DNA of 64,000 nucleotides from Rutpela maculata. Lineage: Eukaryota; Arthropoda; Insecta; Coleoptera; Cerambycidae. The stretch spans positions 39,573,538 to 39,637,537 of the forward strand of contig OW386289.2 of assembly GCA_936432065.2 (NCBI GenBank), given 5' to 3'. Positions 10,901-19,761 of the stretch are shown one piece after another. The stretch's first letter is position 1. The number at the start of each line of letters is the position of its first letter. Position numbers and translations under genes: made by a program. The notes beneath the pieces are model-generated. The model worked only from the letters and a program-made list of their open reading frames with translations, was not told where the DNA came from and searched no databases.

Positions 10901-11482
10901 AGGGCGCCGGAGACACTTATGCACCTGTTGTCGGCTTGTCCGACATACGCTGTCTCGGCCTATATCCACAGACATGATGGAGCATTACGTGTGCTGTACT
11001 ATCATCTGCGGCATACGTATGGGATAGACGAGACACCAGTGCTGCCTTACGCTGCGGGGGATATTGAGTCCGTAGTGGGGAATGAGCGGTGCCTAATTTA
11101 TTGGAACTACTCGTTTCCCACCCTCAGGCAAATACAGGCCAATAAACCTGATTTAGTCCTCCTCGACCACCAACTTAGGACAATGTTTGTCATTGAATTC
11201 TCCGCCCCAGGGGAAACAAACATTGTTCTGAAAGAGGAGGAAAAACGGACTAAATATCGAGATCTTCTCTTCGAACTCCGTAGACTCTATCCGGACCACA
11301 CTGTTAAACTAGTGGTTCTTATCATAAGATGCCTAGGTGGGGTGAGGCGCACACTGCTTTCGGAATTGAAGACGATACCGGCATGCCGAAACTCGGCAGA
11401 AATCTTAGCCGGAAGAATGCAGAAGGCCGTTATCCTTGGCTCGTTACGCCTGCTCAGAGCACACGATTCGCGGACCCAGTGA
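7935..11482 (+). pseudogene. C5 retrotransposon polyprotein, broken
   Basis: Segments: 7935-8801 (288 codons: leader, Myb-like RFEWTDELRDDLLQCYESS...HLRSRGY, linker), 8732-9022, 9119-10393 (RT including AWIDYRKAFD, GVFQGDSLSL and FYMDDLKLYA) and 10418-11482 (CCHC CRACRRAPETLMHLLSAC, nuclease KPDLVLLDHQ...VIEFSAP, DSRTQ stop). The breaks are a frameshift at 8772 and stops at 9020 and 10393. YMDD and the endonuclease core remain, so the breaks are recent relative to the loss of other features. Confidence 0.83.
7968..8035 (+). ncRNA. Candidate HDV-like ribozyme (C5)
   Basis: P1 is GGGTGC (7968-7973) with GCACCC (7997-8002); P2 is CCGGCA (7983-7988) with TGTCGG (8030-8035); P4 is GAGGGGAA (8005-8012) with TTCCCCTC (8019-8026). 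A cytosine sits three nucleotides before the P2 3' strand, where the catalytic C of HDV-like ribozymes lies. The reading frame stays open across the fold from a TTG at 7935. Confidence 0.6.
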
Positions 11483-11560
11483 CCACTGACCCTACGGCGT
11501 AGGGAGTGGTCTTTGGTATTACCAGCGTACCCTCTCTGGCATCGGAGACAGAGAGAAGGG
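11483..11560 (+). other. 3' UTR double stem-loop (C5 variant)
   Basis: HP1: CCACT (11483-11487) and CCCTACG (11490-11496) pair with CGTAGGG (11498-11504) and AGTGG (11505-11509). HP2: CCCTCTCTG (11530-11538) pairs with CAGAGAG (11549-11555) plus AGGG, with a loop containing TCGGAG. The stems differ from C9 but remain paired. Confidence 0.7.
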
Positions 11561-11572
11561 CGACTGGCTTCA

Positions 11573-11615
<43 letters not shown>

Positions 11616-11643
11616 AAGAAAAAAAAATAATAATAATAATAAG
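11573..11643 (+). repeat. Long A-tract then (TAA)n between C5 and C6
   Basis: About 40 A with two G interruptions, followed by five TAA units. It is the longest A-run in the array, possibly a young or expanded tail. Confidence 0.9.
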
Positions 11644-12174
11644 CAATAGTAAAGATGGGAAGACCACTATCCTCTATGACGACCACCCCATTAGAACAGA
11701 CCGGACAATGTCAGGCCGCAATGAAGAAGGAGCACCAAATCGTCCTGATATTGTCATAAGGAGTGAAAAAGTTACTTACCTGATTGATGTAGTTATCCCC
11801 TCAGACACCAACATAATTAAGAAGGAAGCGGAGAAAAACCTAAAATATAAAAGCCTGGCTATAGAAATTCAGAGGATGTGCAGAACAAAGGTAATTACAA
11901 TACCCATTGTCATCGGGTCAACGGGATACGTCTCTGAAGAATTCTATAATCATGTTAACCAGCTTCCCGGAGAGCACCGAGCTGAGCAAATACAGCAGAC
12001 AGCAATTCTTGGCACCGCACATATAATCAGGAAGGTGTTGTTGTGAACCTGAAAAGAAGACACGCTTTAGAATATGTACCCTCATAATACATACTTACCT
12101 TACCTTAGATGCATGGTTTGCATCCGGTTTTCGTAATGATACCTACCTTAGGACAGGGTAGTGATAGAACGAAG
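11644..12174 (+). mobile_element. C6: 3' fragment of a distinct Dong-like element
   Basis: 5'-truncated end of a family different from A and B: about 125 endonuclease codons, a 3' UTR ending in tagtgatagaacgaagaa, then TAA repeats. It shows that at least two element families use the same TAA target here. Confidence 0.8.
11650..12046 (+). pseudogene. C6 restriction-like endonuclease C-terminus
   Basis: The frame reads PDIVIRSEKVTYLIDVVIPSD, KKEAEKNLKYKSLAIEIQRM, IPIVIGSTGYVSEEF and ends AILGTAHIIRKVL, the characteristic C-terminal block of Dong/R4-type elements (PD...D nuclease core followed by the KEAEK and ILGTAHIIRKVL segments). Upstream RT is missing. The frame can be extended left through the poly-A into C5, but that part is a lysine-run artefact. 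Stop TGA at 12044-12046. Confidence 0.8.
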
Positions 12175-12233
12175 AAATAATAATAATAATAATAATAACA
12201 ATAATAATAATAATGCGAATAATAATGCGAATG
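12175..12233 (+). repeat. (TAA)n tract with GCGAA interruptions before C7
   Basis: TAA repeats with one ACA and two atgcgaata-like interruptions; the last interruption abuts the C7 5' end. Confidence 0.85.
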
Positions 12234-12237
12234 CCGA

Positions 12238-12302
12238 CCGACAGCCTCCACGCGGTGCTCCCTGGGCAACAGGTAGGGGTGACTCTACCTGGCTGATGTC
12301 GG
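12238..12302 (+). ncRNA. HDV-like ribozyme core lacking the P1 5' strand (C7)
   Basis: P2 is CCGACA (12238-12243) with TGTCGG (12297-12302). The following 13 nt, GCC TCCACGC GGT, match the HDV P3/L3 layout (known L3 UCCUCGC). The putative P1 3' strand GCTCCCT (12257-12263) is followed by GGGCAACA, identical to the HDV segment after P1. P4 is AGGTAG/CTACCT (12271-12276, 12285-12290), and J4/2 is GGCTGA with C three nucleotides before P2. No partner for the P1 3' strand lies upstream, so this copy is truncated and should be inactive. Confidence 0.6.
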
Positions 12303-12412
12303 ACGTGGGTCTCAAGGACTAACCATCCTGAGGACTCAAGTCTCTGGTTAACGACCACAACAGAGAACGGGCCCCTCACAATAGACCCCAATCGGATGGG
12401 GGTCGGAGACAC

Positions 12413-15400
12413 GTGGGAGGGGCCATACCGGACGGTCTCAATGATAACGAACTCGCTATTGCACATGGACGCTTTAGGTGGACGGGGGGACTACGGGATG
12501 ACCTGCTTATCTGCTATGAGAGCAGCGAACCTGGACGCAGGGGGTACATGGCGCGGTTGCACCGGTTGTGGTGCGATATGCACCCGGAGTACCGCGCCTT
12601 CTCTCAACAACACCTGAGAGATCAGGTATCCTTCCTGCGTCGAACATGCTACGAAAGGGCACCCCGTCAGCAGGAAGAAAGGCCAGCCGCATCTCCACCG
12701 CGGCAACTACCTGCTGACCGAGAACATCCCCTAGAGTACACCGACGACACCCTCAGGACAAGGGTTAGCCTTAACACCAGGATTAACCCAAAGCCACAAG
12801 ACCTAGCAAGAATGGATTCGTTGCTCAATGATGAGCTTCCAGAAAATGCCACCATATGGCAGATCAACAGTGCCGTGTACGCAGCCGCTAGGCAACTCGT
12901 TCCCCAGCAACACCTGGCAAGCGTGTTGGGTAAGGTCGAGAAGACTAAGCGGCGCGTACAGAAAATACAGGCAAAAATTAAATCGGCGAAACAACACGCG
13001 TCTCGAATCCAGAGTGTGGTGGAGTATGTAACGGCAGCTAAGCCATTCACGTCGAAAATTCGGCGTATAGTTGCCGGTATAAGACGACAACACCGCACTC
13101 TTAATCTGGCAGTGCTGCAAACCATCAAACAGCACTGTCTAGATAGGATTCGAGCACTCATGGTCATCAAAAAATCTTTGGTCAGACGAGCACGGGCCAT
13201 GGAGCAAAACCATCTGTTCCAAATAAGTCCCTCTCGTCTGTTCCAAGACCCACCGCGTGTTGTCGAAAATCCGCCGTCTGTTGAAACTGTCGAGGCTTTC
13301 TGGAAGGGAATCTATGAGACTACGAGTCCATTCGACAGCGGCACTTCAGCGATAGCATGCTTCGAGGAGCTCTGCAACACTCTGTTGGGCGAGCAAGACG
13401 AAGTGTGTCCGGCGATCAGTACCGAGGAAGTTCAACAAGCCCTTGTTGGAACTAAGAACTTCGCTGCTCCGGGTCCAGACGGCATAAACAACTGGTGGTG
13501 GAAGAAATTCCCTTCCACCCACCGCCATCTGGCCCGAGTTTTCAACTCATGGTTGAACGAGGGGCAGCCGATTCCGGACTGGTTTGCCGAGGGGCGTACT
13601 GTACTGATCCCCAAAAAGGGAGATCTGTCCAACCCGAAGAATTATAGACCGATCACCTGCCTCAATTCCTGCTACAAGATATTTACACGTATCGTGTATG
13701 CCAGGACATTGAGGTCAGTTGAGCCAGTCTACCGACAGATACACGAACAGCGTGGTGGCAAGAAAGGTGTGGCAGGCTGCAAAGAGAACCTATTGATAGA
13801 CCGCTGTGTTACACAGGATTCTGTGCAATACAAGCGTAATTTATCAATGGCGTGGATTGATTACCGCAAGGCATTTGATACAACATCTCATGCACTATTA
13901 TTACACTTGCTGCAATGCCTTGTGGTACCTGCCCCACTAGTGAGATGCATCGAACAACTGATGCCACTCTGGAGAACCCGCTTCACCATAACATCTGGTG
14001 CTCAGCGGGTATCAACAGAGTTGGTAACTTTTAGGAGAGGAGTTTTCCAGGGTGACTCCCTGAGTCCTCTCCTATTTTGCATCTCACTGCTGCCGTTATC
14101 TGTCAGGCTCCGCCAAACCCGCGGGTACCAATGTGGCCCACCCAGCAATCGGAGGCATAAGGTCACCCATCTATTTTATATGGATGACCTAAAACTTTAT
14201 GCCTCCGGAGAGTGCGAACTCCAGAACTTTCTAAGGGTGGTCCAAGAGTATACACGGGCCATTGGCATGGAATTCGGGCTGGACAAGTGTGCAGTCGTCC
14301 ACCTCAAGAGAGGACGAAGCGGGATATTCCTTGAAGACGCGCAGCTCGCAGACGGAAGCATCCTACGACATCTGGATGCCGGAGAGACCTACACGTACCT
14401 GGGTGTGGAACAACATCATATCCAGGACATGAAACAAATTAAGGATACTCTCCGCGGCAAGTACAGACACCGGCTCCGAAAGATTTGGTCTTCCGAACTT
14501 TCGGGGAAGAACAAGGTGTCTGCAACTAATATGCTTGCCGTTCCGATTCTGCTCTACTCCTTCGGAGTAGTTAAGTGGACATTAGATGAGCTGCGCCAAT
14601 CGGATAGGGATACCCGTAAGATGATGCATCTTCACAGGAGCATCCATCCTAGGTCGTCCGTTCCTCGAGTGTACCTCCCACGCCAACGGGGGGGGCGAGG
14701 ACTCTTGAGTCTGGAGTGTGCGCATGGCAGAGTAGCACTGGGTGTGGCATGCAACGTCCTTAGGAGCTCGGACCCACTCCTGCGTTTTGTGAGAGATCAT
14801 GAAACTGCAGGAGTTGGCGCATTTTTATTTAAGGCAGCACGTAAGGCCACAGATGATCTCGGTCTCATATTCGACTTCAGGCGAGGAGGCCGGCGAGGTG
14901 CTGAGCTAGAATCAGTAACTGAGCTTGCGCCAAATCGCCTGACAGCCCAAATTAAAGCTGCCGAACAGAGAAATCTGTTCAGGCAGCACGTCGATAAGCC
15001 CATGCACGGTGTATTCTATAACAACATAGAGACACTGGGTTTATCGACAAAGCTGACCTTCACTTTCTTACGGTCAGCAGGGCTAAAGTCGGAGACTGAG
15101 GGATTCATTGTGGCCTGCCAAGATGGTGTTATTAACACCTTGGTCTACCGCAGTCGCGTTATGGGTGTGGAGGTCCCTGACATTACCTGTAGGACCTGCC
15201 GTCAGGCGCCGGAGTCGCTCATGCACTTACTATCTGCATGTCCGGTATATGCGACTTCGGCCTACATCCATAGGCATAACGCGGCTCTACGAGTGCTGTA
15301 CTACCATCTTCGGCACTCGTATGAAGTAGACCAAACACCAGTGCTGCCTTACGTCCCCGGAGAGATCGAGTCCGTTGTCGAGAACGATAAGTGCCGAATA

Positions 15401-15622
15401 TATTGGAACTACTCATTTCCGACGGTCAGGCAGATACAAGCAAACAAGCCTGACATAGTCCTCCTCGACCATCAAACCAAGGTGATGTATGTCATGGAAT
15501 TCTCGGCACCTGCCGAAACAAACATCATCTTGAAGGAGGGGGAAAACGGGCTAAATACCGAGATCTCCGGTATGAGCTCCGAGCGCTATACCCAGACTAC
15601 TCGGTCAAGATGGTCGTCCTGA
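12413..15622 (+). CDS. C7 retrotransposon polyprotein (Myb-RT-CCHC-RLE), C-terminus frameshifted
   Basis: 1069 codons from a GTG; no ATG precedes the Myb-like domain. Domains: Myb-like RFRWTGGLRDDL to VSFLRR (about residues 20-75), helical basic linker (ARQLV to KSAKQHASRIQ), RT with motif A AWIDYRKAFD (Asp about 483), FRRGVFQGDSLSP and YMDD (589-592), CCHC at C926/C929/H938/C943, and nuclease KPD at 1012-1014 with VMEF. One missing A near 15545 diverts the last about 80 codons; the native tail (KYRDLRYEL to YSH) follows in another frame to a stop at 15787-15789. It encodes the machinery for nicking DNA and target-primed reverse transcription, but is probably defective. Confidence 0.88.
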   Translation: MGGAIPDGLNDNELAIAHGRFRWTGGLRDDLLICYESSEPGRRGYMARLHRLWCDMHPEYRAFSQQHLRDQVSFLRRTCYERAPRQQEERPAASPPRQLPADREHPLEYTDDTLRTRVSLNTRINPKPQDLARMDSLLNDELPENATIWQINSAVYAAARQLVPQQHLASVLGKVEKTKRRVQKIQAKIKSAKQHASRIQSVVEYVTAAKPFTSKIRRIVAGIRRQHRTLNLAVLQTIKQHCLDRIRALMVIKKSLVRRARAMEQNHLFQISPSRLFQDPPRVVENPPSVETVEAFWKGIYETTSPFDSGTSAIACFEELCNTLLGEQDEVCPAISTEEVQQALVGTKNFAAPGPDGINNWWWKKFPSTHRHLARVFNSWLNEGQPIPDWFAEGRTVLIPKKGDLSNPKNYRPITCLNSCYKIFTRIVYARTLRSVEPVYRQIHEQRGGKKGVAGCKENLLIDRCVTQDSVQYKRNLSMAWIDYRKAFDTTSHALLLHLLQCLVVPAPLVRCIEQLMPLWRTRFTITSGAQRVSTELVTFRRGVFQGDSLSPLLFCISLLPLSVRLRQTRGYQCGPPSNRRHKVTHLFYMDDLKLYASGECELQNFLRVVQEYTRAIGMEFGLDKCAVVHLKRGRSGIFLEDAQLADGSILRHLDAGETYTYLGVEQHHIQDMKQIKDTLRGKYRHRLRKIWSSELSGKNKVSATNMLAVPILLYSFGVVKWTLDELRQSDRDTRKMMHLHRSIHPRSSVPRVYLPRQRGGRGLLSLECAHGRVALGVACNVLRSSDPLLRFVRDHETAGVGAFLFKAARKATDDLGLIFDFRRGGRRGAELESVTELAPNRLTAQIKAAEQRNLFRQHVDKPMHGVFYNNIETLGLSTKLTFTFLRSAGLKSETEGFIVACQDGVINTLVYRSRVMGVEVPDITCRTCRQAPESLMHLLSACPVYATSAYIHRHNAALRVLYYHLRHSYEVDQTPVLPYVPGEIESVVENDKCRIYWNYSFPTVRQIQANKPDIVLLDHQTKVMYVMEFSAPAETNIILKEGENGLNTEISGMSSERYTQTTRSRWSS

Positions 15623-15886
15623 TAATCGGTGTACTCGGTGGAATAAGACCTACACTGCTCTCGGAATTAAAGGCCATACCAGCCTGCCAAAAGTCAGCCG
15701 AATGGTTGGCAGGCCAAATGCAGAAGGCAGTTATCCTGGGGTCCCTCCGTTTGCTTAGGGCACATGAGTCTGGAATTTACAGTCACTGACCCTGCGGGAT
15801 GCGGGGAGTGGCTGTGAATAATTCGCTGACGCTTCTCTCGTGAGAATGTCGGAGACATGGGAGAACTGTCCAGAATCGCGTGCGCG

Positions 15887-15920
15887 AAAAAAAAAATAAT
15901 AATAATAATAATAATAATAA
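15887..15920 (+). repeat. (A)n(TAA)n between C7 and C8
   Basis: Ten A, then about eight TAA units. Confidence 0.9.
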
Positions 15921-16063
15921 GAGATCTTAGCCGGCAGAATGCAGAAGGCCGTCATTCTCGGTTCATTACGTCTGCTCAGGGCACACGATTCCCGGACCCA
16001 GTAGACACTCACCCCACGGGCGTGGGGAGTGGCTACCGGTCTACCAGCTCTCCTTTGTGAGGG
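15921..16063 (+). mobile_element. C8: short A 3' fragment, cut inside its 3' UTR
   Basis: Begins at gagatcttagccgg (last 25 codons of A) and reads through the stop and HP1, then stops inside HP2 after ttgtgagggtc and joins the C9 leader directly. It lacks the usual A/TAA tail. Confidence 0.75.
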
Positions 16064-16108
16064 TCAATCAATCCTTTGGTGAGTAGCGCCATCACTTACT
16101 CCAGCTGG

Positions 16109-16176
16109 GGGTGTAAAACCGAACCGGCAGCCCTAGTGCACCCGGGAGGGGAAAGCTCCTTCCCCTCTGGTGTCGG
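16109..16176 (+). ncRNA. Candidate HDV-like ribozyme (C9)
   Basis: P1 is GGGTGT (16109-16114) with GCACCC (16138-16143), closing with a T-G wobble; P2 is CCGGCA (16124-16129) with TGTCGG (16171-16176); P4 is GAGGGGAA (16146-16153) with TTCCCCTC (16160-16167). The change relative to C2 keeps the helix paired. Confidence 0.58.
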
Positions 16177-16417
16177 TCGTGGGCTTGCTGGGCTAACCAC
16201 CCACAAGCCCTAACTTCTGGTTCCCGCAGGCAGAAGACAGGACCCCCACAATCGACCCCATCCGGATAGGGGTCAAGGGCAAGGTGGTGGGGCCCAACCA
16301 GATCGGGCGCCCGTTGACGACGAACGCCATGAACTAGGACGCTTTGAGTGGACAGATGAGCTAAGGGACGACCTTCTGCATTGCTACGAAAGCAGTGAGC
16401 CCGCACGAAGGGGATAC

Positions 16418-19400
16418 ATGGGGCGAATGCATGTTCTGTGGTGTGCAAGGCACCCAGAGCACAACGCCTTCACGCCACAAAACCTGCGTGATTATGTATC
16501 CCACCTTCGTTGCAGGGGCTACGTGAGAGCTGCTCCTCAGCCGGTGAATGAGGTGGCCGAAGGTCCACCGAATGAACCGGTTGAGGATGTAGTCCCTGAC
16601 ATTCCACCAATACCAGAGGGCCTCAGTACCAGACGGGGGTTACACTACATAAAAGCCCCCGGGCCACAAGACCTGGCCAGAGTGGATGAAGAACTTCGTG
16701 AAGCGCTTCCAGAACGGGCTGACATCTGGCACATAAACTGTGCCGTGTATGCTGCTGCTCAACGCTTTTCTCAGGTGGAGAGGCGTAATACTGCGTCCCC
16801 ACAGGAGAGAGCGAGGAGGCGCATACAAAAGATGGAAGCCAAGATCCGGTCGGCGAGGCAACACGCATCCCGTAACCAATGTGTGATGGACTATATGGCG
16901 GCCAATAGGCCTTTCACGCCTAAAGTGCGGCGAGTAGCTGCCAACTTAAGACGCGTCCATCACACACTCAATGAGGCAGTGCTGCGAACCACCAAACAGC
17001 ACTGTCTCTACAGGATACGGATGCTAGTGGTTTGTAAAAAATCACTAGTGAGGCGGGCGAGGGGGCTGGCGGAAAATAAACTCTTCCGCCAAAAGCCCTC
17101 GCGCCTATTCGAACCGCCTCCGCGTGTTGCAGAGAATCCGCCGACTGTAGATCAGGTGGAAAATTTCTGGAAAACGCTTTACGAGGAGAAGCTTCCACTC
17201 AACCGAGACTCTCCGGCCCTTGCACACTTTGACACCTTTTGTCAAAGGTTTCAACAACCACAGGAAGTGTGCCAACCAATAACCCCAGAAGAGGTTCGAA
17301 GAGCTCTCGAGGGCTCTAAGAACTTTGCTGCTCCAGGTCCCGATGGGATAAATAACTTTTGGTGGAAAAAGTTACCGAGCACCCACCACCATTTGGCCAG
17401 AATTTTTAATGCCTGGCTAAATGGGGAGCAGCATATTCCTTCTTGGGTGGTTGAAGGGCGGACAGTGCTGATCCCCAAGAATGGAGATTTGTCCAACCCA
17501 AGGAACTACCGACCGATAACCTGTTTAAACGCATGTTACAAGGTGTTTACGCGCATCTTGTACATGCGAGTGCTCCACGCAGTTGAACCGGTTTACGAAC
17601 GGATATATGAGCAACGAGGGTCGAAGAGAGGTGTCGCTGGCTGCAAGCAGAACCTGTTGATTGACAGATGTGTCACGCAGGACTCCGTGCAGTATAAGCG
17701 GAACCTCTCCATGGCCTGGATCGACTACCGCAAGGCATTTGATATGACATCACATGAGCTTATTGTTCACTTGCTCCGATGTCTTGCGGTACCCGGTCCC
17801 GTAGTGAGATGCATCGAAGAACTGATGCCGCTCTGGAGGACTCGCTTTACCATTACATCGGGTAACGATAGAGTCCAGACGGAGTCGGTAACATTCAGAA
17901 GGGGAGTATTTCAGGGAGACTCCCTCAGCCCCCTTCTGTTTTGCATCTCACTACTGCCATTATCCGTCTCGCTCCGGAAAACCCGTGGATACAACTGCGG
18001 TACCCCCGGCGATAGGAGGCATAAGGTCACCCATCTGTTTTACATGGATGACCTTAAACTTTATGCCTCCGGAGAGAGGGACTTACACCAGTCCCTCAGG
18101 GTGGTACAGGAGTACATGCAGGCTGTCGGTATGGAGTTCGGGTTGGACAAATGTGCACTGGTCCATCTCAAGAGAGGACGATGCGGGAACTACGGAGAGG
18201 ACGCGCAACTCGTTGACGGAAGCATCTTACATCATCTAGATGCCGGAGAGTCGTACACTTACTTGGGTGTCGAGCAACGCTCCACCCAAGAAGTGAGTGT
18301 AGTGAAAAATGCTCTCCGCGGCAAGTATCAGCACCGACTCCGACAGATCTGGTCTTCAGAGCTGTCGGGGAAGAACAAGGTGTCTGCTACCAACATGCTT
18401 GCCGTTCCGATCCTTCTCTACTCCTTTGGAGTAGTGAAATGGACTCAAGAAGAGTTGCGTCAACTCGACGTAGGAACCCGCAAGAAGATGCATCTCAATA
18501 GGAGTTTGCATCCTAAATCGTCTGTTCCACGGCTATACCTCCCACGACATCGGGGAGGCCGTGGACTCTTGAGTTTGGAGAGTCTCCATAATAGGATGGT
18601 TCTGGATGGAGCCTGTAAGGTCATCAGGAGTTCGGATCCCCTCCTCTGCATGGTCCGAGACCATGAAAATGCAGGGGTAGGAGCCTTTCTGTTTAAGGCA
18701 GCACAGAGAGCAGCCGATGAACTTGGTCTCTCCTTCGACGTCGAGCGGGTAAATCGCGACTCTGTCACCGAGTTGGAACCTGCTCGGCGAAAAGCCCAAA
18801 TTAAAGCTGCAGAACACAACAACTTTCTGCAGCTTCACACGGATAAGCCAATGCATGGAGTTTTCTATAAAAATATAGAAAACCTTGGCTTATCCGAAAG
18901 GCTGACCTTTGCCTTCTTAAGGTCAGCCGGGCTGAAGTCTGAGACCGAGGGATTCATAATGGCTTGCCAGGATGGTGTATTTAACACCCTCGTCTATCGT
19001 AGTCGTGTCATGGGTATAGAGGTCTCTGATGTCAGCTGCAGGGCCTGCCGCAGGGCGCCAGAGACTCTTATGCACTTGCTGTCGGCTTGCCCGACATATG
19101 CAGTCTCGGCCTATATCCAAAGGCACGACGGAGCATTACGAGTGCTTTACTACCATTTAAGGCACTCGTATGGGATAGACGAAACACCAGTGCTGCCTTA
19201 CGCTACGGGGGATATTGAGTCCGTTGTGGGAAATGAGAAGTGTCTAATTTATTGGAACTACTCTTTTCCCACCGTCAGGCAAATACAAGCCAACAAGCCT
19301 GACGTAGTACTCCTCGACCATCAACTCAAGACAATGTTCGTCGTGGAGTTCTCGGCTCCCGCGGAGAACAACATTGTCCTGAAGGAGGAGGAAAAACGGA

Positions 19401-19633
19401 CAAAATATCGAGATCTGCTCTTCGAACTCCGCAGACTCTATCCAGACCATACTGTTAAGACAGTGGTACCGATTATAGGAGCCCTCGGTGGAACGAGACA
19501 CACACTGCTTTCGGAACTCAAGATCATACCGGCATGCCGAAATTCGGCAGAGATCTTAGCCGGCAGAATGCAGAAGGCCGTCATTCTCGGTTCATTACGT
19601 CTGCTCAGGGCACACGATTCACGGACCCAGTAG
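16418..19633 (+). CDS. C9 R4/Dong-like retrotransposon polyprotein, intact
   Basis: 1071 codons from the first in-frame ATG. The frame is open back to 16214, after an in-frame TAA at 16211-16213, and the Myb-like domain (RFEWTDELRDDLLHCYESS...) begins before that ATG at about 16338, so true initiation is probably non-AUG and upstream. Domains: linker, basic helical region (KSLVRRARGLAENKLF), RT motifs NFAAPGPDGIN, AWIDYRKAFD (Asp 436), FRRGVFQGDSLSP, YMDD (542-545); thumb; CCHC C874/C877/H886/C891; restriction-like endonuclease K960-P-D962 ... D967 ... E977 and KEEEKRTKYRDL. The product should bind its RNA ends, nick TAA target DNA and reverse-transcribe. Clade assignment rests on motifs. Confidence 0.9.
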   Translation: MGRMHVLWCARHPEHNAFTPQNLRDYVSHLRCRGYVRAAPQPVNEVAEGPPNEPVEDVVPDIPPIPEGLSTRRGLHYIKAPGPQDLARVDEELREALPERADIWHINCAVYAAAQRFSQVERRNTASPQERARRRIQKMEAKIRSARQHASRNQCVMDYMAANRPFTPKVRRVAANLRRVHHTLNEAVLRTTKQHCLYRIRMLVVCKKSLVRRARGLAENKLFRQKPSRLFEPPPRVAENPPTVDQVENFWKTLYEEKLPLNRDSPALAHFDTFCQRFQQPQEVCQPITPEEVRRALEGSKNFAAPGPDGINNFWWKKLPSTHHHLARIFNAWLNGEQHIPSWVVEGRTVLIPKNGDLSNPRNYRPITCLNACYKVFTRILYMRVLHAVEPVYERIYEQRGSKRGVAGCKQNLLIDRCVTQDSVQYKRNLSMAWIDYRKAFDMTSHELIVHLLRCLAVPGPVVRCIEELMPLWRTRFTITSGNDRVQTESVTFRRGVFQGDSLSPLLFCISLLPLSVSLRKTRGYNCGTPGDRRHKVTHLFYMDDLKLYASGERDLHQSLRVVQEYMQAVGMEFGLDKCALVHLKRGRCGNYGEDAQLVDGSILHHLDAGESYTYLGVEQRSTQEVSVVKNALRGKYQHRLRQIWSSELSGKNKVSATNMLAVPILLYSFGVVKWTQEELRQLDVGTRKKMHLNRSLHPKSSVPRLYLPRHRGGRGLLSLESLHNRMVLDGACKVIRSSDPLLCMVRDHENAGVGAFLFKAAQRAADELGLSFDVERVNRDSVTELEPARRKAQIKAAEHNNFLQLHTDKPMHGVFYKNIENLGLSERLTFAFLRSAGLKSETEGFIMACQDGVFNTLVYRSRVMGIEVSDVSCRACRRAPETLMHLLSACPTYAVSAYIQRHDGALRVLYYHLRHSYGIDETPVLPYATGDIESVVGNEKCLIYWNYSFPTVRQIQANKPDVVLLDHQLKTMFVVEFSAPAENNIVLKEEEKRTKYRDLLFELRRLYPDHTVKTVVPIIGALGGTRHTLLSELKIIPACRNSAEILAGRMQKAVILGSLRLLRAHDSRTQ

Positions 19634-19634
19634 T

Positions 19635-19712
19635 CACTCACCTCACGGGCGTGGGGAGTGGCTACCGGTACTACCAGCTCCCCTCTGTGAGGGTCGGAGC
19701 CACAGAGAAGGG
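19635..19712 (+). other. A-type 3' UTR double stem-loop (C9)
   Basis: HP1: CACT (19635-19638) and CCTCACG (19641-19647) pair with CGTGGGG (19650-19656) and AGTG. HP2: CCTCTGTG (19682-19689) pairs with CACAGAG (19701-19707) plus AGG, loop agggtcggagc. The same layout occurs in C1, C2, C4, C10, C11, C13 and C14. Confidence 0.72.
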
Positions 19713-19733
19713 TGACTGGTTTTTAGCTAGCTA

Positions 19734-19761
19734 AAAAAAAAAACAAAATAATAATAATAAT
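19734..19761 (+). repeat. (A)n(TAA)n between C9 and C10
   Basis: A-run with one C, then four TAA units. Confidence 0.88.

Larger units (their letters stand above)
7903..11572 (+). mobile_element. C5: full-length, diverged A copy
   Basis: Complete leader to 3' UTR, more divergent from C9 than C4 is, with its own 3' UTR stem sequences. The ORF has a 1-nt loss near 8772, a TGG-to-TAG stop at about 9020, a lost Arg codon in FRRGVFQG, and a TGA near 10393. Confidence 0.87.
12234..15886 (+). mobile_element. C7: near full-length subfamily B copy
   Basis: Begins a few nucleotides inside the ribozyme-like fold (the P1 5' strand is missing) and runs to a complete B 3' end. The ORF is open for 1069 codons but has lost one A near 15545, so the C-terminus is frameshifted. 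Confidence 0.88.
16064..19733 (+). mobile_element. C9: intact subfamily A element
   Basis: Leader (slightly shortened, starting near atcaatcctttggtgag), ribozyme-like fold, a 1071-codon uninterrupted ORF and a complete 3' UTR. It is the only copy here with no frameshift or stop in the coding region, so it is the best candidate for an autonomous element. Confidence 0.88.

Noticed and set aside
11513..11640. Lysine-run protein spanning the A-tract between C5 and C6
   Set aside because: Translation of poly-A and TAA repeats across a junction between two elements; only the C6 part after about 11650 is real coding sequence.
15755..16060. Tyr/Phe- or Ile/Asn-run ORFs at copy junctions
   Set aside because: Readings of TAA/TTA microsatellites; the same occurs at 3835-4041, 11287-11667, 22785-23021 and 25279-25503.
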